From NCBI RefSeq assembly GCF_025643255.1, contig NZ_CP087112.1, positions 3,472,001-3,536,000 of the forward strand: 64,000 nucleotides of DNA, given 5' to 3'. Source of the stretch: Halomonas sp. 7T (GTDB lineage: Bacteria > Pseudomonadota > Gammaproteobacteria > Pseudomonadales > Halomonadaceae). The position numbers were made by a program, and so were the translations under genes. Numbering within the stretch: the stretch's first letter is position 1; every line of letters starts with the position of its first letter. The notes beneath the pieces were generated by a model. The model saw only the letters and a program-made list of their open reading frames with translations. It made no database searches and was not told where the DNA came from. Positions 44,974 to 52,985 of this stretch are shown here, in pieces.

Positions 44974-45276
44974 ATGTATATCGCCATGAACCGTTTTCGG
45001 ATTGCCCCAGGCCGCGAAGAGGATTTTCTAGAGGTGTGGCGCAACCGCGATTCCCACTTGGATGAGGTGCCGGGCTTCAAGCAGTTTCAAATGCTGCAGG
45101 GCGAAAGCCAGGAAGACCACACCGTGTTCATCTCCCACAGCGTGTGGGAGTCCGAAGAGGCCTTCCGCGCCTGGACGAAGTCAGACGCCTTCCGTAAGGC
45201 CCACGCCAATGCCAAAGCGCCAGAAGGCATCTACCTTGGCCCGCCTAAGTTTGAAGGGTTTGAGGTGGTGCTGTAA
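44974..45276 (+). CDS. IsdG/HmoA-like antibiotic-biosynthesis-monooxygenase fold protein
   Basis: 100-residue ABM-fold protein. The residues that define heme-degrading IsdG/HmoA proteins are in place: N6 (MNRF), W58 (HSVWES) and H77 (RKAHAN). Many such dimeric proteins open heme to release iron. It may complement the heme uptake operon at 7-13 kb, but it is not linked to it and has no obvious Fur box, so the function is inferred from residues only. AGGAGAG precedes the ATG at 44974. It stands alone between phrB and menA. Confidence 0.82.
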   Translation: MYIAMNRFRIAPGREEDFLEVWRNRDSHLDEVPGFKQFQMLQGESQEDHTVFISHSVWESEEAFRAWTKSDAFRKAHANAKAPEGIYLGPPKFEGFEVVL

Positions 45277-45294
45277 CAGCGCTTTGTCGCCTAA

Positions 45295-46221
45295 TCAGAA
45301 AAAGGCCAAGCCAATAGACAGCAGCACGCTATAGAGTAGCGTTGAAACGGCTGTTTTCTTCAGCATGTTAGTCAGCACCTTGCCATCATGAGTATGGCGT
45401 AACGTTCTGGCGGCATCCGTTAGCGGCTTGGCCACCAGTAAGCAGCTCCACCCCAGCAGTGGAACGGGCAGTGCCACTAGGTAGATCAAGGTGAGCAGCA
45501 GTGCTAACCCTAGCAACGCCCAGTGATAGGTAATTGCGCCTTCGCGGCCTAGCCGCACCGCTAGAGTGATCTTGTCGCAGCGTGCATCGCTTTCAATATC
45601 GCGCACGTTGTTCACATTGAGCACGGCGGTGGCCAACAGCCCGCACGTCGCGGCTGGGAGAAAGGGCAGCCAGTTTAGTTGGTGGGTATGCAGGTAATAG
45701 GTGCCCAATACCCCCAGCAAGCCGAAAAACATAAACACCGAAATATCCCCTAGCCCACGGTAGCCATAAGGTGCGCCGCCTAGCCCAACGGTGTAGGTCA
45801 CCGCGGCCAATAGGGCAGCGGCGCCTAACAGGATGAAGACGAGAATTTGCCCCCACTGATTCCCGAAAGCAGCGACCAGTAACAGTAGCCCCAATAACGC
45901 GGCAACGGTGGCCACGATGAGCATTCCGCCGCGCATTGTTTTTGGGGTAAGCAACCCCGAAGAAACCGCCCTTGCCGGGCCGGTACGCTTTTCGTCATCC
46001 GCTCCTGACGCGGCATCGCCGTAGTCGTTGGCTAAATTAGACAGTACCTGAAGGGCCATGGCGGTGAGTAAGGCAAGCAAAAGCACGCCAGGGTTGAAAG
46101 CTTGAGCATGCACCGCCAACCCGCTACCCAGCAAAATAGACGCACACGAAAGCGGTAACGTTCTAGGGCGTGCGGCTAACACCCAGGCGTTGTGCGGGCT
46201 GCGTTTAACGAGCTGTTCCAT
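45295..46221 (-). CDS. menA: 1,4-dihydroxy-2-naphthoate polyprenyltransferase (MenA-like)
   Basis: 308-residue UbiA-family membrane enzyme that attaches the prenyl tail to dihydroxynaphthoate in menaquinone synthesis. The first Asp motif is NLANDYGDAASGADDEKR and the second is NVRDIESDARCDKITLAVRL, both in MenA form rather than UbiA form. About eight or nine hydrophobic segments. The start at 46221 is chosen at MEQLVKRS, eleven codons into the open frame; the upstream part is hydrophilic and not family-like. No other men gene is in the window. Its place beside a DASS transporter and frdABCD suggests it supplies menaquinone for fumarate reduction. Confidence 0.88.
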   Translation of the reverse strand: MEQLVKRSPHNAWVLAARPRTLPLSCASILLGSGLAVHAQAFNPGVLLLALLTAMALQVLSNLANDYGDAASGADDEKRTGPARAVSSGLLTPKTMRGGMLIVATVAALLGLLLLVAAFGNQWGQILVFILLGAAALLAAVTYTVGLGGAPYGYRGLGDISVFMFFGLLGVLGTYYLHTHQLNWLPFLPAATCGLLATAVLNVNNVRDIESDARCDKITLAVRLGREGAITYHWALLGLALLLTLIYLVALPVPLLGWSCLLVAKPLTDAARTLRHTHDGKVLTNMLKKTAVSTLLYSVLLSIGLAFF

Positions 46222-46314
46222 TAAGTCGATATTCCTGTGATTGTTTCTGTGCACTTTTTTGTGGGTGGCGCCGTCTGGGTAAAAAGCGGTTAGTGGGGCA
46301 ATTGTTAGCCGTCA

Positions 46315-47784
46315 TCAGGTAAATAACAGCAGCCAAGGGAGGCCTATGACTAACCAAGCCACTAGGAAGATGAGCCCGAAAATTGCCCCTAACCGCCAGA
46401 AGAGCGCACTAGGCAAGTAGCCGCTGCCGTAGTAAACCGGGCTTGGTCCTGTACCGTAGGGAGTGAGGATGCCCATAAAGCCAAGCGTGGGCAGCAGCAG
46501 CAGCACAAACAGCTGCATATCCAGGCCAGCGATGCCTGAAGCCGCTGCCAAAATAACGGGCAATAGGGCCGTTACGTGCGCCGTAATACTAGCAAAGAAG
46601 TAGTGCAGGGCATAAAACAGCACCACCAGTGCCACCATGGCGATCATCGGGTTAAGGTGGCTTATTTGCCCGCCTACAACGTTACCAAACCAGCTAACAA
46701 AGCCTACCTGACTGAGACCGCCCGCTAGCGCCACCAGGGTGGCAAACCATACAAAGGTGTTCCAGGCGGCATGGTTATTGAGAATGTTGTCCCAGGTGAC
46801 AATGCCGGTTAGCAGCATGGCGCAGATCACCACCAGCCCGACCAGCGAGGCAGAAATAATGCCGCCGCCAAAAATCCACAGCAGCAGGGCGGTTACCACC
46901 ATCACGACCAGCACTATTTCTTTACGGGTCAGCGCGCCTAGCTGTTTTAGCTCGTCTCTGGCCCAGTCTGAAATTTCATGGCCCGCTTTCACCTCGGGCG
47001 CGCATAGCCAGTAGCAGAGCAGCGGCACTAATAGCAGCAGCAAAATGCCGACCGGGGCAATCGCCATAAACCACTGCCCCCAGTTGATTTGGATGCCGGT
47101 TGTGCTTTCGGTTAAAGCAACGGCTAATAAATTGGGGGCCATCGCGGTTAGAAATAGCGAGCTGGTGACGCAGGTTGAGGCCAGCGCTGTCCACATCAAA
47201 AAGCTACCCATGCGTTTCATGCTGGGGTCGTTGGGATGCGAGTCATAAAGCGGGGGCAGGTTGCGAATCACCGGATAAATGGTGCCCGCACTGCGCGCCG
47301 TGTTGGAGGGCGTAAAGGGGGCCAAAATGGTATCCGAGATCATCACCGCGTAGCCAAGCGTCAACGTGCGCTTGCCCATGGCGTTGACCAACCAGAGAGA
47401 AATACGCCTGCCAAGCCCGGTTTTTTCGTACCCCAAGGCAAACATAAAGGCACCGAAGATTAGCCAGACGGTGGAATTAGTAAAGCCCGATACCGCCCAG
47501 GAAAACGCTTGGTTAGCGGGATTAAAGCCCTCAGCGGCGAGTTGCTCTGGGGAGAACAGCACCCAGGGCGCGAGCAACGCCGCGAGGGTTACCCCGATAA
47601 GCCCGATGACCGCACCGGGTAACGGCTCAAGAATCAAGCCCACCACACAGCCGAGGAATATGGCGAAAAAATACCACGCGTGAGGTGCTAGCCCCTCGGG
47701 TGTAGGTATCAGCGCGACGATAATAGCCACCGCTAGCGGCGCTAACAGTTTCCATCGCGGTGTGGTTTGGGCAGTGCTGGCCAT
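46315..47784 (-). CDS. DASS-family dicarboxylate transporter (CitT/TtdT-like)
   Basis: 489-residue membrane transporter of the divalent-anion:Na+ symporter / CitT family. The substrate-binding SNT motif is TPSNTARSAGTIYPV near residue 158 and the second half has the matching GILTPYGTGPSPVYYGSGYL. Members exchange tartrate, citrate or 2-oxoglutarate for succinate. It is divergent from frdA with an FNR/Anr box between, so fumarate (or malate) uptake in exchange for succinate is the natural role here. This is inference; substrate cannot be read from sequence. Confidence 0.9.
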   Translation of the reverse strand: MASTAQTTPRWKLLAPLAVAIIVALIPTPEGLAPHAWYFFAIFLGCVVGLILEPLPGAVIGLIGVTLAALLAPWVLFSPEQLAAEGFNPANQAFSWAVSGFTNSTVWLIFGAFMFALGYEKTGLGRRISLWLVNAMGKRTLTLGYAVMISDTILAPFTPSNTARSAGTIYPVIRNLPPLYDSHPNDPSMKRMGSFLMWTALASTCVTSSLFLTAMAPNLLAVALTESTTGIQINWGQWFMAIAPVGILLLLLVPLLCYWLCAPEVKAGHEISDWARDELKQLGALTRKEIVLVVMVVTALLLWIFGGGIISASLVGLVVICAMLLTGIVTWDNILNNHAAWNTFVWFATLVALAGGLSQVGFVSWFGNVVGGQISHLNPMIAMVALVVLFYALHYFFASITAHVTALLPVILAAASGIAGLDMQLFVLLLLPTLGFMGILTPYGTGPSPVYYGSGYLPSALFWRLGAIFGLIFLVAWLVIGLPWLLLFT

Positions 47785-47914
47785 GCTGCACCTCTTACGT
47801 CAGTTTTTCTATTTTATTGCTTGGTAGATGGGAATCTTCCTAGCAGTGAGTGGCTTGAAGAGTAGGTACTGCGGCACGCAGGTAAAAGTAATACCCGCGC
47901 GATTTACACCTTCC

Positions 47915-47928
47915 TTGATGCACGTCAA
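47915..47928. promoter_or_regulatory. FNR/Anr box between the DASS gene and frdA
   Basis: TTGATGCACGTCAA, one mismatch from TTGAT-N4-ATCAA. It sits 115 bases before frdA and 131 before the DASS gene start, so it could serve both divergent promoters and switch them on without oxygen. Confidence 0.78.
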
Positions 47929-48042
47929 TAGTCTTTTAAGCTAATGAGCGGAGATTGCTAAGGGCGTGGTAATTTCAAATAAATAAGACGACAGCGAAGA
48001 GTGTCGCCACTACCTTTGACTTGGCTAACGGAAGGAAGCGTC

Positions 48043-49830
48043 ATGCAGCAGCTAGATTTCGATATCGTGATTGTGGGAGGCGGCGGCGCAGGCTTACGCG
48101 CTGCCATAGGAGCCGCCGAACAGGCCAAGGAACAAAACACACCACAACGCATTGCGCTGCTGTCCAAGGTTTATCCTATGCGCTCCCATACCGTGGCCGC
48201 TGAAGGCGGTGCTGCTGCGGTTACCAGCAAAGAGGACTCCCATAAGGCGCACTTTGATGACACGGTATCCGGCGGTGATTGGCTGGTGGAGCAGGGGGTG
48301 GCGGATTACTTTGTCCACCATGCCTACCAAGAGCTGGTGCAGATGGAGCGCTGGGGCTGCCCCTGGAGCCGTAAAGACGATGGCCAAGTACAGGTGCGCC
48401 GTTTTGGTGGTATGAAAACCGCACGTACCTGGTTCGCGGCCGACAAAACCGGCTTCCACATGCTCCACACGCTGTTTCAAACCTCGCTTAAATACCCTGA
48501 GATTGAGCGCTTTGATGAGTTCTTTGTGCTTGATCTGGCCGTTCACGACGGCGCGGTGATTGGCGTGATTGCCCTACAGATTGCCACCGGCGAACTAACC
48601 CTGCTGCGTGCCAAAGCCGTTGTACTGGCTACCGGCGGGGCGGGGCGCCTGTTCCGCTTCAATACCAATGCGGGCATTGTTACCGGCGACGGTATGGCCA
48701 TGGCTTACCGCCACGGCGTGGCGCTGCGGGATATGGAGTTTGTGCAATACCACCCCACGGGTTTACCCGGTTCGGGCATTTTGATTACCGAAGCGTGCCG
48801 TGGCGAAGGGGGGATTCTGCTTAATAAAGACGGCCATCGCTACCTGCAGGATTACGGCCTTGGTCCGGAAACCCCACTGGGCAAGCCGGAGAACAAATAC
48901 ATGGAACTGGGGCCGCGGGACAAGCTCTCCCAAGCGTTTTGGCAGGAGCAGCAGGCGGGCCGCACCGGTAAGTTTGGCGACAGCGACGTGGTTTATCTTG
49001 ATCTGCGCCACTTGGGTGAAAAAACTATCCTAGAGCGCCTGCCGTTTATCTGCGAGCTGGCGAAAGCCTATATCAATGTCGACCCAGTAAAAGAGCCGAT
49101 CCCCATTCGCCCAGCGGTGCACTACACCATGGGCGGGATTGAAACCAACCCACAGTGCGAAACCTCTATTGCTGGGCTCTATGCGGCTGGGGAGTGCGCC
49201 TCGGTGGGCCTGCACGGGGCTAACCGGCTGGGCTCCAATTCACTCACCGAGCTATTGGTGTTTGGCCGCCTGGCCGGAGAGCAGGCAAGTCAACGCGCGG
49301 CGCAAACCGAGTGGGCGGATTCACGCCTGCTGGAAGCCCAGGGCGACCGCCAGCAAGCCAAGCTGCTACGGCTATGCGATGGCACCGGCAGTGCGGAGAA
49401 TTGGGTAGAACTCAAGCACGCCATGGTGCAGGCCATGGAGAGCGGCTGCGGGATTTACCGCACGGAAGAGGGCATGCGCCATTCGCTGGAGACTATGCGC
49501 CAGCTACGTGCCCGCTTCAAACAGGTTCGCGTTAACGATACCAGCAAGATTTTTAATACCGAGCTACTGGAGTGTCTGGAACTGGAGTGTGGCCTGGATA
49601 TTGCCGAAGCCTCTTGTTTGGGCGCGCTTGAACGCCGTGAATCCAGGGGTGCCCACCAGCGTTTGGAAGACGGCATGCAAAAACGCGACGACGTTAACTA
49701 CCTCAAGCATAGCCAGGTGTTCTACCAAGGCGAAGCACCGGCCGAGCTACGCTGGCAGGACGTCGATGTGCGGTTTTCCGCGCCGGCTGAGCGGGTCTAT
49801 GGCGATGCGGGCAAAGGGGCAAAGGCATGA
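48043..49830 (+). CDS. frdA: Fumarate reductase flavoprotein subunit
   Basis: 595-residue catalytic subunit that reduces fumarate to succinate. FAD site [17 protein letters not shown]49 in [12 protein letters not shown] is the covalent flavin ligand; active-site segments [23 protein letters not shown] and [11 protein letters not shown] with the second His. The ATG at 48043 is preferred to GTG at 48001 because GGAAGGAAG precedes it and the protein then begins at the family start. FrdA is preferred over SdhA because two separate small anchor genes of FrdC/FrdD type follow and a DASS carrier and FNR box lie upstream. Overlaps frdB by four bases. Confidence 0.92.
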   Translation: MQQLDFDIVIVGGGGAGLRAAIGAAEQAKEQNTPQRIALLSKVYPMRSHTVAAEGGAAAVTSKEDSHKAHFDDTVSGGDWLVEQGVADYFVHHAYQELVQMERWGCPWSRKDDGQVQVRRFGGMKTARTWFAADKTGFHMLHTLFQTSLKYPEIERFDEFFVLDLAVHDGAVIGVIALQIATGELTLLRAKAVVLATGGAGRLFRFNTNAGIVTGDGMAMAYRHGVALRDMEFVQYHPTGLPGSGILITEACRGEGGILLNKDGHRYLQDYGLGPETPLGKPENKYMELGPRDKLSQAFWQEQQAGRTGKFGDSDVVYLDLRHLGEKTILERLPFICELAKAYINVDPVKEPIPIRPAVHYTMGGIETNPQCETSIAGLYAAGECASVGLHGANRLGSNSLTELLVFGRLAGEQASQRAAQTEWADSRLLEAQGDRQQAKLLRLCDGTGSAENWVELKHAMVQAMESGCGIYRTEEGMRHSLETMRQLRARFKQVRVNDTSKIFNTELLECLELECGLDIAEASCLGALERRESRGAHQRLEDGMQKRDDVNYLKHSQVFYQGEAPAELRWQDVDVRFSAPAERVYGDAGKGAKA

Positions 49831-50594
49831 ACACTCAACAGATCAGCACCAAACAAATCAACACCAAACACGTCAGCGTCAAACGCTACCTGCCCGACAA
49901 CTCGGCGGAAGCCTATTGGCAGCAGTATGAGCTGCCGGTGGACGACAGCACCTCACTGCTGGATGCCCTCAACCATATTAAGGAGCAGCTTGATAGCACG
50001 CTGAGTTACCGCTGGTCGTGCCGCATGGCGATTTGTGGCTCCTGCGGGGTGATGGTTAACGGCATTCCCAAGCTGGGCTGCAAAACGTTCCTGCGCGATT
50101 ACGAAGGCGATATTCGCATTGAGCCGCTGGCCCACTTTCCTGTGCAGCGGGATCTAGTGGTGGACATGGAGATTTTCCTGGAGCACTTGGCGGCAGTGAA
50201 GCCCTACCTGATTGATGACAATCCAGTGAAAGCGTTTGATCCCAAGGCGCCGGAAACTTATCGGCAGTCACCCGAGCAGCTCGCCCGCTACAAACAATTT
50301 GCTAACTGCATCAACTGCGGCCTTTGTTACTCGGCCTGCCCGCAGTTTGGGCTGAACCAAGAGTTCCTTGGCCCGGCAGCGCTAGCCTTGGCCCACCGTT
50401 ACAACCTGGACAGCCGCGACCACGGCAAGAAGCAGCGCATGGCGGAGCTTAACCGCCATGATGGGGTATGGAGCTGTACCTTTGTAGGCTTCTGCTCGCA
50501 GGTATGCCCAAAAAACGTGGACCCGGCCGCCGCGGTCAATCAAGGCAAGGTCGAAGCGGCCAAGCACACGCTTATTGCGCTGTTTAAAGGCTAA
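49827..50594 (+). CDS. frdB: Fumarate reductase iron-sulfur subunit
   Basis: 255-residue electron-transfer subunit. The [2Fe-2S] Cys set is in [15 protein letters not shown] and PKLGCKTF, the [4Fe-4S] set is [12 protein letters not shown], and the [3Fe-4S] set is [17 protein letters not shown], in the normal order. An unusual N-terminal extension precedes the ferredoxin domain: three repeated five-residue units [15 protein letters not shown] made by a 15-bp tandem repeat. Coupled to frdA by an ATGA overlap. It passes electrons from quinol through FrdC/FrdD to FrdA. Confidence 0.94.
   Translation: MNTQQISTKQINTKHVSVKRYLPDNSAEAYWQQYELPVDDSTSLLDALNHIKEQLDSTLSYRWSCRMAICGSCGVMVNGIPKLGCKTFLRDYEGDIRIEPLAHFPVQRDLVVDMEIFLEHLAAVKPYLIDDNPVKAFDPKAPETYRQSPEQLARYKQFANCINCGLCYSACPQFGLNQEFLGPAALALAHRYNLDSRDHGKKQRMAELNRHDGVWSCTFVGFCSQVCPKNVDPAAAVNQGKVEAAKHTLIALFKG
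49839..49883 (+). repeat. 15-bp imperfect tandem repeat at the start of frdB
   Basis: Three 15-base units, CAGATCAGCACCAAA, CAAATCAACACCAAA and CACGTCAGCGTCAAA, in frame, giving [15 protein letters not shown]. Confidence 0.9.
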
Positions 50595-50608
50595 GGGGAG
50601 GAGAGAGT

Positions 50609-51004
50609 ATGGATAAGTCATCATCGCAACGCCTGCCGCCGCTGAAACGTAACTGGTGGCTCAAACACCGCTTTTTTAAGCTCTACATGCTGCGCGAAGC
50701 CACGGTGCTGCCGCTGGTGTTTTTTACGCTCTGTTTACTGGCAGGCATGGTCGCCCTATTGCAGGGCGCGGAAAGCTGGCAGGGGTGGATCGCCTTTATG
50801 GGTTCCCCCATTGTGCTGCTGCTGAACCTTCTTGCGCTGGCTGCCAGTCTTTTTCACGCCGCCACCTTTTTTGTGCTGTTTCCACGGGTGATGCCGATTC
50901 GTATCGCTGGTCATAGCCTGCCTGATCAGGCCATTGTCGCGGGGCAGTGGGTGGGGGTCGTGTCGGTTGTGCTGCTGTTTGTTTGGCTATTCGGAGGGGC
51001 ATAA
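50609..51004 (+). CDS. frdC: Fumarate reductase membrane anchor C
   Basis: 131-residue protein with three hydrophobic helices, the FrdC size and plan. The N-terminus has the WWLKHRFFKLYMLREATVLP stretch with the conserved Arg-Glu that faces the quinol site, and the middle has LALAASLFHAATFFVLFPRV with a helix His. It anchors FrdAB in the membrane with FrdD and takes electrons from (mena)quinol. GGGGAGGAGAG precedes the ATG; two bases separate it from frdD. Confidence 0.91.
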   Translation: MDKSSSQRLPPLKRNWWLKHRFFKLYMLREATVLPLVFFTLCLLAGMVALLQGAESWQGWIAFMGSPIVLLLNLLALAASLFHAATFFVLFPRVMPIRIAGHSLPDQAIVAGQWVGVVSVVLLFVWLFGGA

Positions 51005-51006
51005 GT

Positions 51007-51402
51007 ATGAAAAAACTCGCCATTAATAAACCCGGCACTCAGCACAAACAAGCCTTCGACGAACCGCTCTGGTGGGGGCTGTTTAGCGCGGGGGGCGTTT
51101 GCTTTGCGGTTATTCTGCCCGCCGTCATTATATTTATTGCCTTGCTACTGCCTCTTGGGCTGCTGCCCGTTGAGGCACTAAGCCATGAACGGGCATCTGC
51201 GCTGCTGTTCAGCGTGCCGGGCGTTCTGTTTGTGGGGGCGGTCGTTTGCTTGCCGCTGTTTCATGCCGCCCACCGCCTGCGCCATGGGCTGTTTGATATC
51301 AGCGTGGGCAATGACGCACTCAACAAAAAGCTGATGTACGGCGGCGCCGCGCTGCTGAGCGTTTTCGCACTAGGGCTAGTGATAGCAGGCATGCTGGGTT
51401 AA
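51007..51402 (+). CDS. frdD: Fumarate reductase membrane anchor D
   Basis: 131-residue, three-helix protein matching FrdD. The start at 51007 follows the frdC stop after two bases, with AGGGGC upstream; the longer open frame reaches back into frdC and is not real. Landmarks: FDEPLWWGLFSAGGV at the first helix and LPLFHAAHRLRHGLFDI with the conserved His-Arg segment. Last gene of the frdABCD operon. Confidence 0.91.
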   Translation: MKKLAINKPGTQHKQAFDEPLWWGLFSAGGVCFAVILPAVIIFIALLLPLGLLPVEALSHERASALLFSVPGVLFVGAVVCLPLFHAAHRLRHGLFDISVGNDALNKKLMYGGAALLSVFALGLVIAGMLG

Positions 51403-51413
51403 ATAATGAGTTA

Positions 51414-51440
51414 AATAACGCTGAAAATGCCTGCGTTATT
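51414..51440 (+). terminator. Weak possible terminator of frdABCD
   Basis: AATAACGC - eleven bases - GCGTTATT twelve bases after the frdD stop. Eight perfect pairs but only a short T tail within the arm, so moderate to weak. Confidence 0.45.
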
Positions 51441-51472
51441 GCACGGGATTGAAAGCGCTGGGGATAAACACG

Positions 51473-51505
51473 AACGCCATGGGCGGTGAACTGCCCCATG
51501 GCGTT
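51473..51505. repeat. Strong hairpin between the convergent frdD and amidase genes
   Basis: AACGCCATGGG - eleven bases - CCCATGGCGTT, eleven perfect pairs in the 111-base convergent gap. No T run, so a bidirectional barrier or mRNA 3'-end stabiliser is possible. Confidence 0.75.
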
Positions 51506-51513
51506 GAACATGC

Positions 51514-52791
51514 CTACGCCTCTGAATCGCTAATGCCTGCAGCGTTTAGCATGGCGTGAAGTAGCACGTTACAACCTGCGTGGACGTGTTCTGGCGTGGC
51601 GCTCTCTAGCTCGTTATGGCTAATACCATCTTTACAGGGAATAAAGATCATCGCAGCGGGGGCTACGCGACCCACAAACATGGCATCGTGCCCTGCGCCG
51701 CTGATGATATCCATATGCGATAGTTCGAGCTTCTCTGCTGCCTGGCGCACATCTTCCACCCGCGCTTGGTTGAAGTGCTCAGGGGCAAAATCCGCCGTGG
51801 GCGTTAATTCATACGTTAGCCCGTGGCGCTGGCAAATGTCTTCCACGGCAGCCGCTACGGATTCTCCCATCGCAACCAGGGCTTCAGGCTCCCAGTGGCG
51901 CATATCCAGCGTCATTTTGACCTGGCCGGGAATCACATTACGCGACCCAGGATGCAGCGTCATACTGCCGACCGTGCCGCGTCCGTGGGGGTGGTGATCA
52001 ACGGCGATACGGTTGAGCGCTTGGGTGACTTCTGCCGCGCCCATCATGGCGTCTCGGCGCAGGTGCATGGGGGTGGGTCCCGCGTGGGCTTCGAGTCCGG
52101 TCAAGGTTAGGTCAAACCACTTCTGCCCCAGCCCGCCAATCACCACGCCGATGGTGGTGTCGGTATCTTCCAGAATCGGCCCCTGCTCAATGTGCGGCTC
52201 AAAATAGGCTTTAATCTCGCTGGGTGAAACGCTATCGCTGCCGCGGTAGTGAATAGCATCTAGCGCATCACTCACCGTCACGCCATCAGCATCGGTGCGC
52301 GCCATCATAGTGTCGAATTCAAGCACGCCGCTAAATACCCCAGAGCCCATCATGCAGGGCGGGAATCGGCAGCCCTCTTCATTGGTCCAGGCGGCAACTT
52401 CAAGCGGTGCCTGGGTGGTGATGTTGTGTTCGTTTAATGTGCGAATGACTTCTAACCCCGCCAGCACGCCAAAGCAGCCGTCGTACTTACCGCCCGTGGG
52501 CTGGCTATCCAAATGGCTGCCTGCCATTACCGTTTTAGCGGTTGGGTCGCGGCCTTCCCGGCGGGCAAAAATATTGCCAACAGTATCAATGCGAATGGTG
52601 CAACCCTCGGCACGGCACCACTGAATAAACAGGTCACGCCCCTGGCGGTCTAGCTCGGTAAGCGCCTGACGATTCACCCCGCCCTTAGGGGTAGCGCCTA
52701 GTTTGGCCATCTCCATTAGCGATTCCCATAGGCGGTCGCTGTCAGTGCGTAAATCAGCTATGGCGGTTTTCGGTTCAGCAAGCGAGTTCAT
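51514..52791 (-). CDS. Zn-dependent amidase, beta-ureidopropionase / N-carbamoyl amino acid hydrolase type
   Basis: 425-residue M20-type hydrolase that removes the carbamoyl group from N-carbamoyl-amino acids; with beta-alanine genes beside it, N-carbamoyl-beta-alanine from pyrimidine breakdown is the likely substrate. Metal ligands are in GSHLDSQPTGGKYDGCFG (His and Asp), WTNEEGCRFPP (Glu) and SGAGHDAMFVGR (His near the end). A dimerisation domain lies at about residues 215-330 (GLEAHAGPTPMHLRRDA). Divergent from the beta-alanine aminotransferase gene, 194 bases apart. Confidence 0.9.
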   Translation of the reverse strand: MNSLAEPKTAIADLRTDSDRLWESLMEMAKLGATPKGGVNRQALTELDRQGRDLFIQWCRAEGCTIRIDTVGNIFARREGRDPTAKTVMAGSHLDSQPTGGKYDGCFGVLAGLEVIRTLNEHNITTQAPLEVAAWTNEEGCRFPPCMMGSGVFSGVLEFDTMMARTDADGVTVSDALDAIHYRGSDSVSPSEIKAYFEPHIEQGPILEDTDTTIGVVIGGLGQKWFDLTLTGLEAHAGPTPMHLRRDAMMGAAEVTQALNRIAVDHHPHGRGTVGSMTLHPGSRNVIPGQVKMTLDMRHWEPEALVAMGESVAAAVEDICQRHGLTYELTPTADFAPEHFNQARVEDVRQAAEKLELSHMDIISGAGHDAMFVGRVAPAAMIFIPCKDGISHNELESATPEHVHAGCNVLLHAMLNAAGISDSEA

Positions 52792-52878
52792 AAGACTTCC
52801 TTTTATTGAGCGCGGATGAGGCTGGCGACTCCCACATTGATTGTTTGGCTCACTGCTAGCGTAGAGATAAAAAAGGCG

Positions 52879-52903
52879 ACGTTACGTATAAATTATCTAA
52901 CGT
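52879..52903. promoter_or_regulatory. Inverted repeat in the amidase-aminotransferase gap
   Basis: ACGTTA - 13 bases - TAACGT, perfect six-base arms in an AT-rich divergent promoter region. A candidate site for the RutR-like regulator encoded at the other end of the cluster. Confidence 0.4.
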
Positions 52904-52985
52904 GAACAAAAGAAAAGCATAATTTTATAAACGTTTTTGGTGGCGCATGCTGTGGCTATGTCTCATAGGGCCGGAGCTGGACACC

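Noticed and set aside
48043..51402. Succinate dehydrogenase (sdh) instead of fumarate reductase
   Set aside because: Gene order A-B-C-D with the flavoprotein first, two small FrdC/FrdD-type anchors, an FNR box and a dicarboxylate carrier favour frd. The sdh order is normally C-D-A-B.
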